Source: a virus
DNA length: 29,423 nucleotides
IMG/VR virus record: IMGVR_UViG_3300015262_000031
Location: 1-29,423 of that record
Strand: one strand, 5' to 3'
Shown one piece after another: positions 1 through 7,120 of the stretch (positions are counted from its first letter, which is position 1; every line of letters starts with the position of its first letter). The position numbers were made by a program, and so were the translations under genes. Below the pieces are notes generated by a model. That model made no database searches and was not told the origin of the DNA. It saw only the letters and a program-made list of their open reading frames with translations.

Positions 1-14
1 ATCTCACGTACATG

Positions 15-42
15 AAAAAGGCCAGTGCTGTGAACACTGGCC
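15..42 (-). terminator. Rho-independent terminator downstream of the tRNA-Pro fragment
   Basis: Read on the minus strand, an 8-bp perfect stem (GGCCAGTG / CACTGGCC, 20-27 with 35-42) is followed by five T (15-19). It lies just past the CCA end of the tRNA-Pro fragment, so it is probably the native terminator of the original tRNA gene, left behind when the first element integrated. Confidence 0.75.
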
Positions 43-106
43 TAAGTCATTGAATTATATGGTCGGGACGGAGTGATTCGAACACTCGACCCCTAGCACC
101 CCATGC
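42..106 (-). repeat. Left copy of the 65-bp att direct repeat, tRNA-Pro(GGG) 3' fragment
   Basis: The 65 bases are identical to 3486-3550. On the minus strand they contain the anticodon loop ATGGGGT (anticodon GGG), a T-arm with GAGTG-TTCGAAT-CACTC, the acceptor strand GTCCCGA and a CCA end (60-62). This is the 3' part of a tRNA-Pro(GGG) like E. coli proL. The D-arm and 5' acceptor strand are absent at higher coordinates, so it is not a working tRNA. tRNA 3' ends are the usual target of phage tyrosine integrases, and a fragment of this kind is what integration leaves at the distal end. Confidence 0.85.
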
Positions 107-187
107 AAGCAGATGGGGCTACAACCCGCTGAAACCATGACTCCATAAGGGGCGCTCGCTGCAACGATGCCCAACAGTGCTTAACGT

Positions 188-206
188 CGAGTGACAGAAT
201 CACTCG
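188..206. repeat. Inverted repeat beside the att site
   Basis: A perfect 7-bp inverted repeat (CGAGTGA / TCACTCG, 5-nt loop) lies 80 bp inside the left att copy. Its right side, TCACTCGGA (200-208), recurs exactly at 3437-3445 near the other att copy. It could be an integrase arm-type site; no other function is visible. Confidence 0.35.
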
Positions 207-307
207 GATTTCCCTAGACCCCTAGCATTTCACATCTCCGGCATCCTGCCGACCTAATACCTCCCTTTTTTTGACTGCTACCCTCTCCCTTTCACAGAGG
301 AATCGCG

Positions 308-532
308 ATGCCCAACACAGAATTGCTCCCTCCTCTTCTTTTCAAGATCAAGGAAAATCAACTCGCCCTGGAGGCTGCCATCATGGAGCTGACGCTTTGG
401 GTTAAGCAGCGCGGTGCAACCGAGATCGGTGGCAACGTTCGTGGCGCCTTGGAAACGATCGACAAGAACGAAGAATTCATCAAAATGACGCTCGCGGTAC
501 TAATGGCAGATGGGTACGCACTGGAACATTGA
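308..532 (+). CDS. Small conserved att-proximal hypothetical protein
   Basis: This is a 74-aa soluble, mostly helical protein with no signal peptide or membrane segment. An AGAGGA ribosome-binding site lies 6 nt before the ATG. A decayed second copy sits at the same place relative to the other att repeat (3672-3836); both share the stretches QLALEAAIMELTL and NEEFIKMTLAV. A two-copy gene tied to the ends of integrated elements could act in integration, excision or lysogeny, but that rests on position only. No family is recognised. The ~230 bp that follow, up to the peroxidase gene, are AT-rich and hold only a possible promoter. Confidence 0.7.
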   Translation: MPNTELLPPLLFKIKENQLALEAAIMELTLWVKQRGATEIGGNVRGALETIDKNEEFIKMTLAVLMADGYALEH

Positions 533-666
533 GCGCTGGTCCTACGCACAAAAATTTACAAATCATGATTCACGTTCACCACTTGAGAATACCCGCGGAT
601 TGTTACTGATGAAAAATCACCTGAAGATATAAAACTTTCGGCACTTTACGTTATTCCATTAACAAC

Positions 667-694
667 TTACACACCCAAACTTCCCGCCTAAAAT
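667..694 (+). promoter_or_regulatory. Possible promoter of the peroxidase gene
   Basis: TTACAC (667-672) and TAAAAT (689-694) are separated by 16 bp, in an AT-rich stretch 79 bp upstream of the peroxidase ATG. The -35 match is weak. Confidence 0.3.
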
Positions 695-772
695 ACAGTC
701 CTGCTGGCACACCAGAAAGCATCGAATGCCTATCAATGAGACAAATCAAAAACTATCACAGGAGTGTTTTTT

Positions 773-2334
773 ATGTTCCGTAGAGCAGGCCACGGCGACA
801 CACATAAAAAGACGTTAATGAGAGCATTGAGCTCCAAGCTATTTTCGACCAATTTAGTAACTGGAGTTGTAACTAGGCAACATTCTTTCGACTATATGTT
901 CTCGGACTGGGAGGAATCTGACCGCTTGGATGCCACGCCCGAAACTCTGGCAAACCTAAAAATCCTAGGTTCGGTAATGAAAGACACGCCAAATACTGTA
1001 GTTGAAGGTTCAATACCTGCCGCCTATACCTACTTCGGACAGTTTGTTGACCATGACGTAACTTTTGACGAAGACTCGGCGTCAATTGCAAAACTAGCAG
1101 AGCCGACTCTCACCCCCTTCACGATCTAGCTATTCTGAAAAACTCTCGCACCGCAACGTTAGAGCTGGACAGTGTTTACTTTTCGGCAGTACCACGTGAT
1201 TCGATAAATAATGAAAAACTAAAGGTCGGTGAAAACTCCCCATTGAATGGAACAAATAAACCCATCTTGCGGCCAGAAAAAAAGTCAAAGCTCAACGACC
1301 TCCCCCGAACAGCAAGAAACATCGACCCTCAACTTGATCGCGCAGCAGAAATCGGAGACCCTCGAAACGATGAAAATATAATCGTTGCGCAATTACACAC
1401 AGCCTTCCTGAAAGCCCACAATACATTTATAGATACCGGTTTAAGTTTCGATGAAGCAAAGAAAGAGATCATTCTGCGCTACCAATCCGTGGTGCTCGAT
1501 GACTTCTTGAGCCGTGTATGTGATCCTGAAGTGCATCAAAAAGTGCTTACGGAAGGTCCCAGCCATTGGATTATTGAAAAGCCAGACGATCTTTTCATGC
1601 CGGTCGAGTTTGCTTACGCTGCATACCGATTTGGCCATTCAATGGTGAGGACTAATTACAACTACAATCTAAATTTCGAAAATACCGGACTGGACACTCT
1701 TTTCACGTTTACCGCGCTAAGCGGCCAGATCGGCGGAGGGGTAGTCAATCAAGATGGCTTTGATACAGTCCCTGACAATTGGATCATCCAATGGGAACGT
1801 TTGATAGAGCTGCCATCTTCTCTGGCAGTGCAAAATGCCCACCCAATAGATACGCAACTTACAAATTTTTTGTTTAACTTGAGAGACACTTTTGGAAACC
1901 CTCAAGGCCAAGGAGATTCAGCAGAGGTAACAGAGCTAGCTCCCATACTCGCAAAAAGGAATTTATTAAGAGGTTTTTTGGTTGGCCTGCCAACCGGGCA
2001 GGCAATGGCAAAAAAATTCGGTATCCCTCCATTGCAAGGGCAAGAGTTAGTAGATGCATTGCCTACAGTAGAACTGAAGCAGGCGATCATCCCTTTTAAA
2101 GAAAAAACACCTTTATGGTTCTATATTCTTGCTGAAGCCGGGAACGTTTCAGAAGGCGCACCAGCGGGAAAACACTTGGGGAAAGTAGGGAGTACGATTT
2201 TAATGGAAACATTTCACAACCTAATAAAACACTCTCCCATTTCAATATTAGACGGTGGAAATCATGGCACATTGCGTCCATTCACATTAGCGATGCTCCT
2301 AGAGCTAGCAGCCAAGCAGGATCCAACACTATGA
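773..2334 (+). pseudogene. Animal-type haem peroxidase, split by a frameshift
   Basis: Two ORFs together form a bacterial member of the animal haem peroxidase superfamily (myeloperoxidase-like fold). The first runs from ATG 773 (AGGAG at 760-764) and carries the distal-His motif GQFVDHDVT (His94, 1052-1054). It stops at 1127-1129. The protein continues in the next frame with HDLAILKNSRT, then GDPRNDEN (distal Arg/Glu region) and RFGHSMV with the proximal His (1636-1638). The frames rejoin at a run of five C (1113-1117); one more C restores a ~520-aa protein. All catalytic residues are present, so the break is recent or a sequencing error. No signal peptide is seen. The family oxidises halides or phenols with H2O2. 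The following 114-aa gene overlaps its stop. Confidence 0.8.
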
Positions 2335-2675
2335 AAACCGATAACATAATAACGGGTCATAGCTTGACATTAATGAGTGGCGGCTTCGGCTGGATTGAAC
2401 TGGTAGACGGCAACAATATTGCAAGATACGTCTATCTCACTGATGAAGATCCACTCCCCCCCGACCGCTTAGGAAATAAAAGCGGTAGGAACGGCACTTC
2501 TCCATATGTGGTTATGCATCAACGTTTCGCTTCACTATCTCCGATGTTGCAAGTTCTAACTAGAGAAAAGGATCTCAGAATCCGCCTAGATGAGGAGGCA
2601 GACTCAAAAGCTTTTCTTGAAAGCGGTCGTGGATTAGTAGCTTCAGGCGGCGAAGAAGACCCGAGGATAATTTAA
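2331..2675 (+). CDS. 114-aa hypothetical protein coupled to the peroxidase
   Basis: The ATG overlaps the peroxidase stop (ATGA, 2331-2334), so translation is probably coupled and the two form an operon. The protein is soluble, rich in charged residues and glycine, and has no signal or membrane segment. No family is recognised. The tight coupling suggests a partner of the peroxidase (chaperone, inhibitor or subunit), which is inference. If the upstream frameshift is real, ribosomes would not reach this start by coupling. Downstream, up to 2774, only a loose inverted repeat (CGCTAAC / GTTAGCG) is seen. Confidence 0.6.
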   Translation: MKTDNIITGHSLTLMSGGFGWIELVDGNNIARYVYLTDEDPLPPDRLGNKSGRNGTSPYVVMHQRFASLSPMLQVLTREKDLRIRLDEEADSKAFLESGRGLVASGGEEDPRII

Positions 2676-2774
2676 CAAGCCTCCACAGCGCTAACGCACC
2701 GTGACATTCGCGAAACCGAATTCATGATGCTGTTAGCGTCCACTACAAACCAATATACCCTTCGGAACAATCGA

Positions 2775-3150
2775 TCACTTCTGCCAAGACACTTCACGCA
2801 CGTACGCCTGGCACGCCGCCAGCTTGATTAGCCCCCGGTCGCCGTCGTCGGTGATGGCGATAATTCGTTGAGCATGCGCCGGGTCATGCTGGGCTCTTGT
2901 TTTTCCATAAACCACGCCGCCGGCGGCGGTACCGGCTGGCACTGAGCAGCCACTGGCTGAATCCGTGGCGTCGAGAAGGACTGACAGCCGCAAATCAGAA
3001 GTGGCAAGGCGATCGCGCAGGCAAGCCTGATTTGTTTGAGCGATCGGTCCGTTCCTTGTGGTGGTTTGGTCGTTGGCCGCTGCTCGAGTACCAAGCGCTT
3101 GACCTGATTGGCGCGCACTTGGACTGCGGCCGCGCTGCTGAAAACTCGGC
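2775..3150 (-). pseudogene. Rz: Decayed i-spanin (Rz) remnant
   Basis: The minus strand reads as the C-terminal part of a Pseudomonas phage Rz: RDRLATSDLRLSVLLDATDS, then DPAHAQRIIAITDDGDRG and CQAYVREV. Rz is the inner-membrane half of the spanin that joins the membranes at lysis. The upstream part lies in other frames: ANQVKRLVLEQR (3075-3110) in one and NHHKERTD (~3040-3065) in a second. Two indels are therefore inferred. The N-terminal membrane anchor is missing, because the sequence runs into the integrase fragment near 3150. Confidence 0.65.
2828..3040 (-). pseudogene. Rz1: Rz1-like o-spanin lipoprotein nested in Rz
   Basis: It is embedded out of frame in the Rz remnant, the classical Rz/Rz1 arrangement. 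A hydrophobic stretch LACAIALPLLICGC ends in a lipobox-like cysteine. A proline-containing segment (QCQPVPPPAAW) follows, and the product ends SPTTATGG. Rz1 proteins are short outer-membrane lipoproteins that bind Rz. The given start is only the beginning of the recognisable part: no ATG, GTG or TTG lies at a sensible place, and the in-frame ATG at 3172 falls in integrase-derived sequence. Probably not expressed. Confidence 0.5.
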
Positions 3151-3154
3151 ATAG

Positions 3155-3421
3155 AAGTGGCTCGAAAAACATCTCCGATCACCACATGAGGGGTTTACCA
3201 AGATCCGGGTTCACGACCTAAAGCACACCTTTGGCAGAAGGCTACGGGCAGCAGGCGTGACCGAAGAAGATCGAAAGGCATTGCTCGGACACAAGAACGG
3301 CAGCATTACCAGTCACTACTCAGCCGCAGAGTTGGACCAGTTGATAGAAGCTGCCAATAAGGTATCAGTAACCGATTCTCGCGCACCAGCGCTGACGATT
3401 CTGAAAAGGAGGCAGGCTTGA
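3155..3421 (+). pseudogene. int: Tyrosine integrase, C-terminal fragment
   Basis: About 88 codons remain of a phage tyrosine recombinase. They carry box II as RVHDLKHTFGRRLRAAGV, then LLGHKNGSITSHYSAAEL with the LLGH motif and the catalytic tyrosine (HY). Lysine stands where the consensus HxxR motif has arginine; I recall related phage integrases with HDLKHT, so it need not be damage. There is no start, and an in-frame stop lies at 3152-3154. The catalytic core and DNA-binding domain are missing, and the sequence abuts the spanin remnant. The gene ends 65 bp before the right att copy, as expected for an integrase next to its attachment site. Confidence 0.85.
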
Positions 3422-3465
3422 AGAAAAATCCCTAGCTCACTCGGAAAGTCACTAGGGCAGAAATG

Positions 3466-3486
3466 AAAAAGCCACCAAAAGGCGGC
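3466..3486 (-). terminator. Terminator between the integrase fragment and the right att copy
   Basis: On the minus strand, GCCGCC-TTTT-GGTGGC (one G.T pair) is followed by TTTTT. It takes the place that the GGCCAGTG hairpin holds at the left att copy, as expected if this att site was rebuilt with phage-derived flanking DNA. A second hairpin (CCCTAG / CTAGGG, 3430-3457) lies just upstream. Confidence 0.55.
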
Positions 3487-3550
3487 TAAGTCATTGAATT
3501 ATATGGTCGGGACGGAGTGATTCGAACACTCGACCCCTAGCACCCCATGC
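3486..3550 (-). repeat. Right copy of the 65-bp att direct repeat, tRNA-Pro(GGG) 3' fragment
   Basis: Identical to 42-106. Again only the 3' part of the tRNA is present. Beyond the exact repeat the two sites keep scattered similarity (for example TGCAATCGATGCCC here and TGCAACGATGCCC at ~160), leading into homologous small genes. This fits two related elements inserted one after the other at one tRNA. Confidence 0.85.
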
Positions 3551-3671
3551 TTGCAGGGGCGCTAAAAAGCTATACGGAACAGTCCTTTGGAACGGCGCCC
3601 ACTGCAATCGATGCCCTACCGCGACTAACCGTGTTTTACGAATCCCCGCAAAAGTCCCTACAAGCTTTCGT

Positions 3672-3836
3672 CAAAACCAACTGGCCCTAGAGGCTGCCAT
3701 CATGGAACTCACCTTGCTTGTTGAAAGCCAGGGCTCAACAACCGCGGGAAACAATGTTCGCGGCGCCTTGGGCGTGATCGGCCAGAATGAGGAATTCATT
3801 AAGATGACGCTCGCGGTCATGATGACGCCAGAGTAA
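3672..3836 (+). pseudogene. Start-less second copy of the small att-proximal gene
   Basis: 54 codons, QNQLALEAAIMELTLLV to NEEFIKMTLAVMMTPE, align with residues ~17-70 of the 308-532 protein. The first ~16 codons are missing: no ATG, GTG or TTG occurs in frame back through the ~70 bp I read. It is therefore probably a decayed paralogue. Around it (3551-3671 and 3837-4002) I see no other gene. Confidence 0.65.
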
Positions 3837-4002
3837 TCCGCCGACGGGTCGCCACTGACGTCGTGGCGGAAAAACTTTGCCTCCAACTGGAAAGACTTTT
3901 CCGCGCATCGATGCCCCTGAAACAATTTGCGCCGATCGCCATCAGTCTCCTTCCGTCCCTGAGGCCTACAATGGGTAATCACCACCAAGGAGCATGATCA
4001 CC

Positions 4003-4239
4003 ATGACTTCCCCACCGCTCAACCCGTATGCCAATTGGCCCAAGCATCACCTGATGTTCGTGTCACTGCGCGACGGCGGGGACACCCCGGAAAAACTCGC
4101 CCCAGCCGTCGCCGCCGTTAATGGCATCAGTGTCGAAGAGCTGAAAGCGCAGTGCCGGCGGACCGGTGAGGAGTGGATCGCCCGTGACGGCGGTCTGGGT
4201 GAAATCAACCGACGCGTGTATGACTGGGCGAAAGGTTAA
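4003..4239 (+). CDS. 78-aa hypothetical protein
   Basis: AAGGAG (3987-3992) is 10 nt before the ATG at 4003. An in-frame ATG at 3994 is only 1 nt from it and is less likely. The protein is small and soluble, with a proline/aromatic N-terminus (NPYANWPKHH) and a charged C-terminal helix. It has no signal, membrane segment or known motif. It is at the left end of the second prophage, upstream of the SOS pair and in the same direction. Confidence 0.6.
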   Translation: MTSPPLNPYANWPKHHLMFVSLRDGGDTPEKLAPAVAAVNGISVEELKAQCRRTGEEWIARDGGLGEINRRVYDWAKG

Positions 4240-4412
4240 GACCAGCGCTACCCATAACGTATCCTATGTTCAATCGGCCCCCGACACTTGGTCCCAGTGC
4301 GGTGGCCTTTTTCTGGCGGTGCGGAAACCATCACGGCCGGTGCTGGTCTACCAAGACCCGGTCCTCTGGTTTTGCCGTCCAGACCGCCACTTGCGAAAAG
4401 GAACGCACCCCG

Positions 4413-4739
4413 ATGCCCTTCGCCTATGAAGGCCCCGCCTCGGTCACCGTAATCGCGCTATACCGCAGGCGGCCGCCGAGCGAACTGACCACCTTGGAGT
4501 TGCCGGTGGTACTGAGTGACACGGACTCCGGTAACGTCCGGATCGACTTCGGTCATTACCTACAAGGCCCCAAGTACGCCAATGCACTGCGGGTGGTCTT
4601 ACCTGACGGCCAGCGGCTGCACGGGCGGATTATCGACGGGCGCAACGAGCCCTTAGGTGGCTGGCTGGAATTCCACATTGAGCCGCATGAGCTGACCTTG
4701 GACCCGCCGACCCACTCGAACGGCTGGAAGTGGGAATAA
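4413..4739 (+). CDS. 108-aa hypothetical protein
   Basis: The chosen start (4413) follows AAAAGGA by ~10 nt. The longer in-frame reading from 4266 gives a Cys/Arg/Trp-rich leader that looks non-coding. The product is probably mostly beta-strand (SVTVIALYRR, TLELPVVLSD, ALRVVLPDGQRLHGRI) and ends in HSNGWKWE. No family is recognised. The following 305 bp (4740-5044) hold no convincing ORF, only the LexA-type box near the end. Confidence 0.55.
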   Translation: MPFAYEGPASVTVIALYRRRPPSELTTLELPVVLSDTDSGNVRIDFGHYLQGPKYANALRVVLPDGQRLHGRIIDGRNEPLGGWLEFHIEPHELTLDPPTHSNGWKWE

Positions 4740-5005
4740 GCGCGAGCGTACCCAACGGTAACCGGTTGGCATCTTTAGACCTGCCGACGGCGGACCGTAC
4801 TCTGGGTTTTGTCCTGGGCACCGAAATCGAGCGCGCGGAATCCGGGCGACATCGAAGGACCGTTTCGGACGTCAGACCGGTCGAATTGTGAGCGACATTG
4901 GCGCCCTTCGCGTGCGTCGACTTCCGTGGCGGCGCACCGAGCACTGACCTGGCATCCAGCGACTGCTCGTCGCTTCCTCCTCGCCTGAGTCTCGCGGCTA
5001 GATTA

Positions 5006-5021
5006 CTGTACATACAACCAG
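5006..5021 (+). promoter_or_regulatory. LexA-type SOS box
   Basis: CTGTACATACAACCAG has the CTG-N10-CAG spacing of the gamma-proteobacterial LexA operator and agrees with most positions of CTGTATATATATACAG. It ends 23 bp before the ATG of the next gene. A palindromic CTGTACAG (5025-5032) follows at once and may be part of the operator. Because the second gene downstream belongs to a family named for its SOS association, SOS control is likely. Confidence 0.65.
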
Positions 5022-5044
5022 TATCTGTACAGCGAACCGTTACG

Positions 5045-5773
5045 ATGAATTTTGACCAGGCCAAAGCGCTGAGGCTTCAGCATTGGCGCTCGACCCTCGA
5101 TAACCACGAATTTCGAATGCAGAACCCAGAGGCACATCGCCAGACCCTGCACGCAATGAGCGAGACCCTGGCCGCCGAGGGCTTGATCGACAGGCTTGAG
5201 CAATTCGACATGAATGAGCTGGCGAACGCCGCGTACTGGCACGCCGTGGAAGAGCTGATTAACTCGCCACCGCGCTACTGCGGCGCGTCTTCCTATGATG
5301 TGGTGTTACGCGGGACCACCGACTTATTCGGTCGCATCGGACGTTCCATTTTCTACGAAGCCAACTCGCTTGCTGATGCTAAGCGGTCTGGCTACGACGG
5401 CAAGATCTATCCGGATGCAAGCGGCGCAAACCTAGTTTTCAATGCCTCCGGGGCTACCGCAAGAATTACCGGGTTGACTATGGCCATGCCCGACGGGCGA
5501 CTCTACGACCTTGTCGAGACTCAACGCGTGGTCGAGGGTGTGACCTACGAACCGATCGTAGATCCCGACATGTACCGCGCTCTGGTCGACACTGCCCAGC
5601 TTGCCCAGGAGAACCACGATCTGCGTGCATTCGAAAAGGCACGGCCACTTCTTGACCTGGCAAGCTTCTGCATCTGCCCGATCTGCCTTGATCGCTTCGG
5701 CGCGCGGGACGACTGTCCAACCTGCTCCGGAAAAGGGTTTGTAACGAAGCAGACAATGGCTGGTCTACGCTGA
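5045..5773 (+). CDS. Unknown 242-aa protein with a Cys-rich C-terminus, likely SOS-induced
   Basis: The start at 5045 lies just after the LexA-type box; the frame is open to 4898, but that part would run through the operator. The first ~200 residues show no family I recognise: a charged helical N-terminus and then an alpha/beta-like middle (residues ~80-180). The C-terminus has Cys209, Cys211, Cys214, Cys224 and Cys227 in the pattern CICPIC...CPTCSGKG. This resembles a zinc ribbon, and the second half is like one DnaJ CxxCxGxG unit. The SRAP gene starts 23 nt after the stop, so the two form an operon. Its function may concern damaged DNA, by association only. Confidence 0.7.
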   Translation: MNFDQAKALRLQHWRSTLDNHEFRMQNPEAHRQTLHAMSETLAAEGLIDRLEQFDMNELANAAYWHAVEELINSPPRYCGASSYDVVLRGTTDLFGRIGRSIFYEANSLADAKRSGYDGKIYPDASGANLVFNASGATARITGLTMAMPDGRLYDLVETQRVVEGVTYEPIVDPDMYRALVDTAQLAQENHDLRAFEKARPLLDLASFCICPICLDRFGARDDCPTCSGKGFVTKQTMAGLR

Positions 5774-5796
5774 AAGCAGGACGTGAGGACGCGGTA

Positions 5797-6504
5797 ATGT
5801 GTGGACGACTTTCTCAGTATCGAGGCATTCATGACTTTGTGGCGGCGCTGAGCATGCCGGGCGCGCTGACCAACAACACTGGCGACCAGCCGTTCGAGCG
5901 CTATAACGCTGCACCGACCACTCAGCTCGCCCTTTTCCACCTGGAGGAGAACGTGCTGCACGCAGACATGGTGCGCTGGGGCTGGCGACCGCACTGGGCA
6001 AAAGACCGCGCAGCACCTATCAATGCTCGAGTCGAGAAAGTCGCCCACGGCCCGTTCTTCCGCGCGATCTGGCCGCATCGGGCAATCATTGCGATCGACA
6101 ACTGGTTTGAATGGGTGGACGAAGGCGGACCGAAGAAGCAGCCCTACCTGATTCGTCACCGTGACAGATCACCGATCCTCTGTGCCGCGATCGGTCAATA
6201 CCCCAACGCCGAGCATGAGCCCGGCGAGCACGACGGCTTTGTCATCATCACCGCTGACAGCGCCGGCGGTATGGTGGACATCCATGACCGGCGGCCGGTG
6301 GTGTTATCGCCGGAACTGGCCCGGGAATGGCTCGACCCGGCCACGCCAAAGGAGCGCGCCGAACAGATGGTGCTGCTCCAAGGTGAGCCGACTGAGGCCT
6401 TCGAATGGTTCAAGGTTGACCGCTCAATAGGCAATGTGCGCAACCAGGGTCCTGATTTGATTAAGCCAGTAGAGCCAGAGACTCCGGGCGATGACTTGTT
6501 TTAA
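5797..6504 (+). CDS. SRAP-domain abasic-site processing protein (YedK/HMCES family)
   Basis: The 235-aa length is usual for the family. The protein begins MCGR, so Cys2 becomes the catalytic N-terminal residue after Met removal. The other active-site positions are present: Asn76 in INARVE, Glu105 in DNWFEW and His163 in DIHDRRP. They match YedK Cys2, Asn75, Glu105 and His160. Family members form a stable thiazolidine crosslink with abasic sites in single-stranded DNA and shield them from error-prone cleavage. A GAGGA site precedes the ATG. It is the second gene of the SOS pair. Its stop overlaps the end of the convergent gene (6501). Confidence 0.92.
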   Translation: MCGRLSQYRGIHDFVAALSMPGALTNNTGDQPFERYNAAPTTQLALFHLEENVLHADMVRWGWRPHWAKDRAAPINARVEKVAHGPFFRAIWPHRAIIAIDNWFEWVDEGGPKKQPYLIRHRDRSPILCAAIGQYPNAEHEPGEHDGFVIITADSAGGMVDIHDRRPVVLSPELAREWLDPATPKERAEQMVLLQGEPTEAFEWFKVDRSIGNVRNQGPDLIKPVEPETPGDDLF

Positions 6505-6731
6505 ATCGACGCCAGCGACTTCAATCGCTCCTCAGTCGCACAATCGAAGATCACATAGAGGCGGTCAATGGTAGCCTCATTCAATGCTCGGGCCGATTCC
6601 AGGCCAAGAACGAAACCCTCGGCCCGTGCGCCTGCCTTCGCCGCAATGATCATCGAGTCCGCCCGGGCGATTTGGGCGAGAAGCTTATCGGCCGCTCGCT
6701 CAATGGTGGGGCTCAGTTCAACGCCTTCCAT
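6501..6731 (-). CDS. 76-aa prophage hypothetical protein
   Basis: A small, acidic, helical and alanine-rich protein (SPTIERAADKLLAQIARADS) without signal or membrane segment. I chose ATG 6731 (MEGVELS). A TTG start at 6761 would add ten residues and overlap the upstream gene by 14 nt, which is also possible. It is probably the last gene of the minus-strand late operon. The family is not recognised. Confidence 0.55.
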   Translation of the reverse strand: MEGVELSPTIERAADKLLAQIARADSMIIAAKAGARAEGFVLGLESARALNEATIDRLYVIFDCATEERLKSLASI

Positions 6732-6747
6732 GCTGTCACTATACTGG

Positions 6748-7083
6748 TTAACCAGGTTCAATAATGTCGGCGATTAGCTGCAATGTCATGCCGAAACCAA
6801 CCATACAAATTGACCATTTGAACAGAGTTACATTCCTTGCAGGATTGTCGCGACTGGACAAATCGTTATAGCGCAATTCTTCTCTGGACAGCGTGCGGAT
6901 GCCATCACCCTTGGAAGATTCGTATGCCTCCAAAAAGGGGTTGCCTGGGATATCGTCGAAGGCAGTTTCTACAGCCTTACTTCTTAGGTCGATCCGCGAA
7001 GCGATGATTAGCCCGCTCAATTGAAGGATTCCGGAGAGAATTTTCATCCCATAGACCACGTTTTTGATTCCGACATCCATCAT
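6748..7083 (-). CDS. Two-TM membrane protein beside the endolysin (holin candidate)
   Basis: 111 aa from ATG 7083; a second ATG follows directly. Two hydrophobic segments are visible: residues ~9-30 (VVYGMKILSGILQLSGLIIA) and ~88-108 (LFKWSICMVGFGMTLQLIA). A ~55-residue charged loop, IDLRSKAVETAFDDIPGNP onward, separates them. It starts 37 nt after the endolysin stop on the same strand. This position and the small two-TM form fit a holin. The long loop with a DIPGNPFLEAYE segment is unusual for one, so a membrane accessory or exclusion protein is equally possible. Confidence 0.5.
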   Translation of the reverse strand: MMDVGIKNVVYGMKILSGILQLSGLIIASRIDLRSKAVETAFDDIPGNPFLEAYESSKGDGIRTLSREELRYNDLSSRDNPARNVTLFKWSICMVGFGMTLQLIADIIEPG

Positions 7084-7120
7084 GTTGATTAACCGCGCGC
7101 TGATTAATAGTGGACGCAGT

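Noticed and set aside
60-109. Functional tRNA gene
   Set aside because: Only the 3' part is present; the D-arm and 5' acceptor strand are missing at both copies.
2897-3154. 85-codon plus-strand ORF before the integrase fragment
   Set aside because: It is the complement of the Rz/Rz1 remnant and ends in the stop just before the recognisable integrase sequence.
4898-5044. N-terminal extension of the Cys-rich protein
   Set aside because: It would run through the LexA-type box; ATG 5045 fits the family-like sequence and the operator position.
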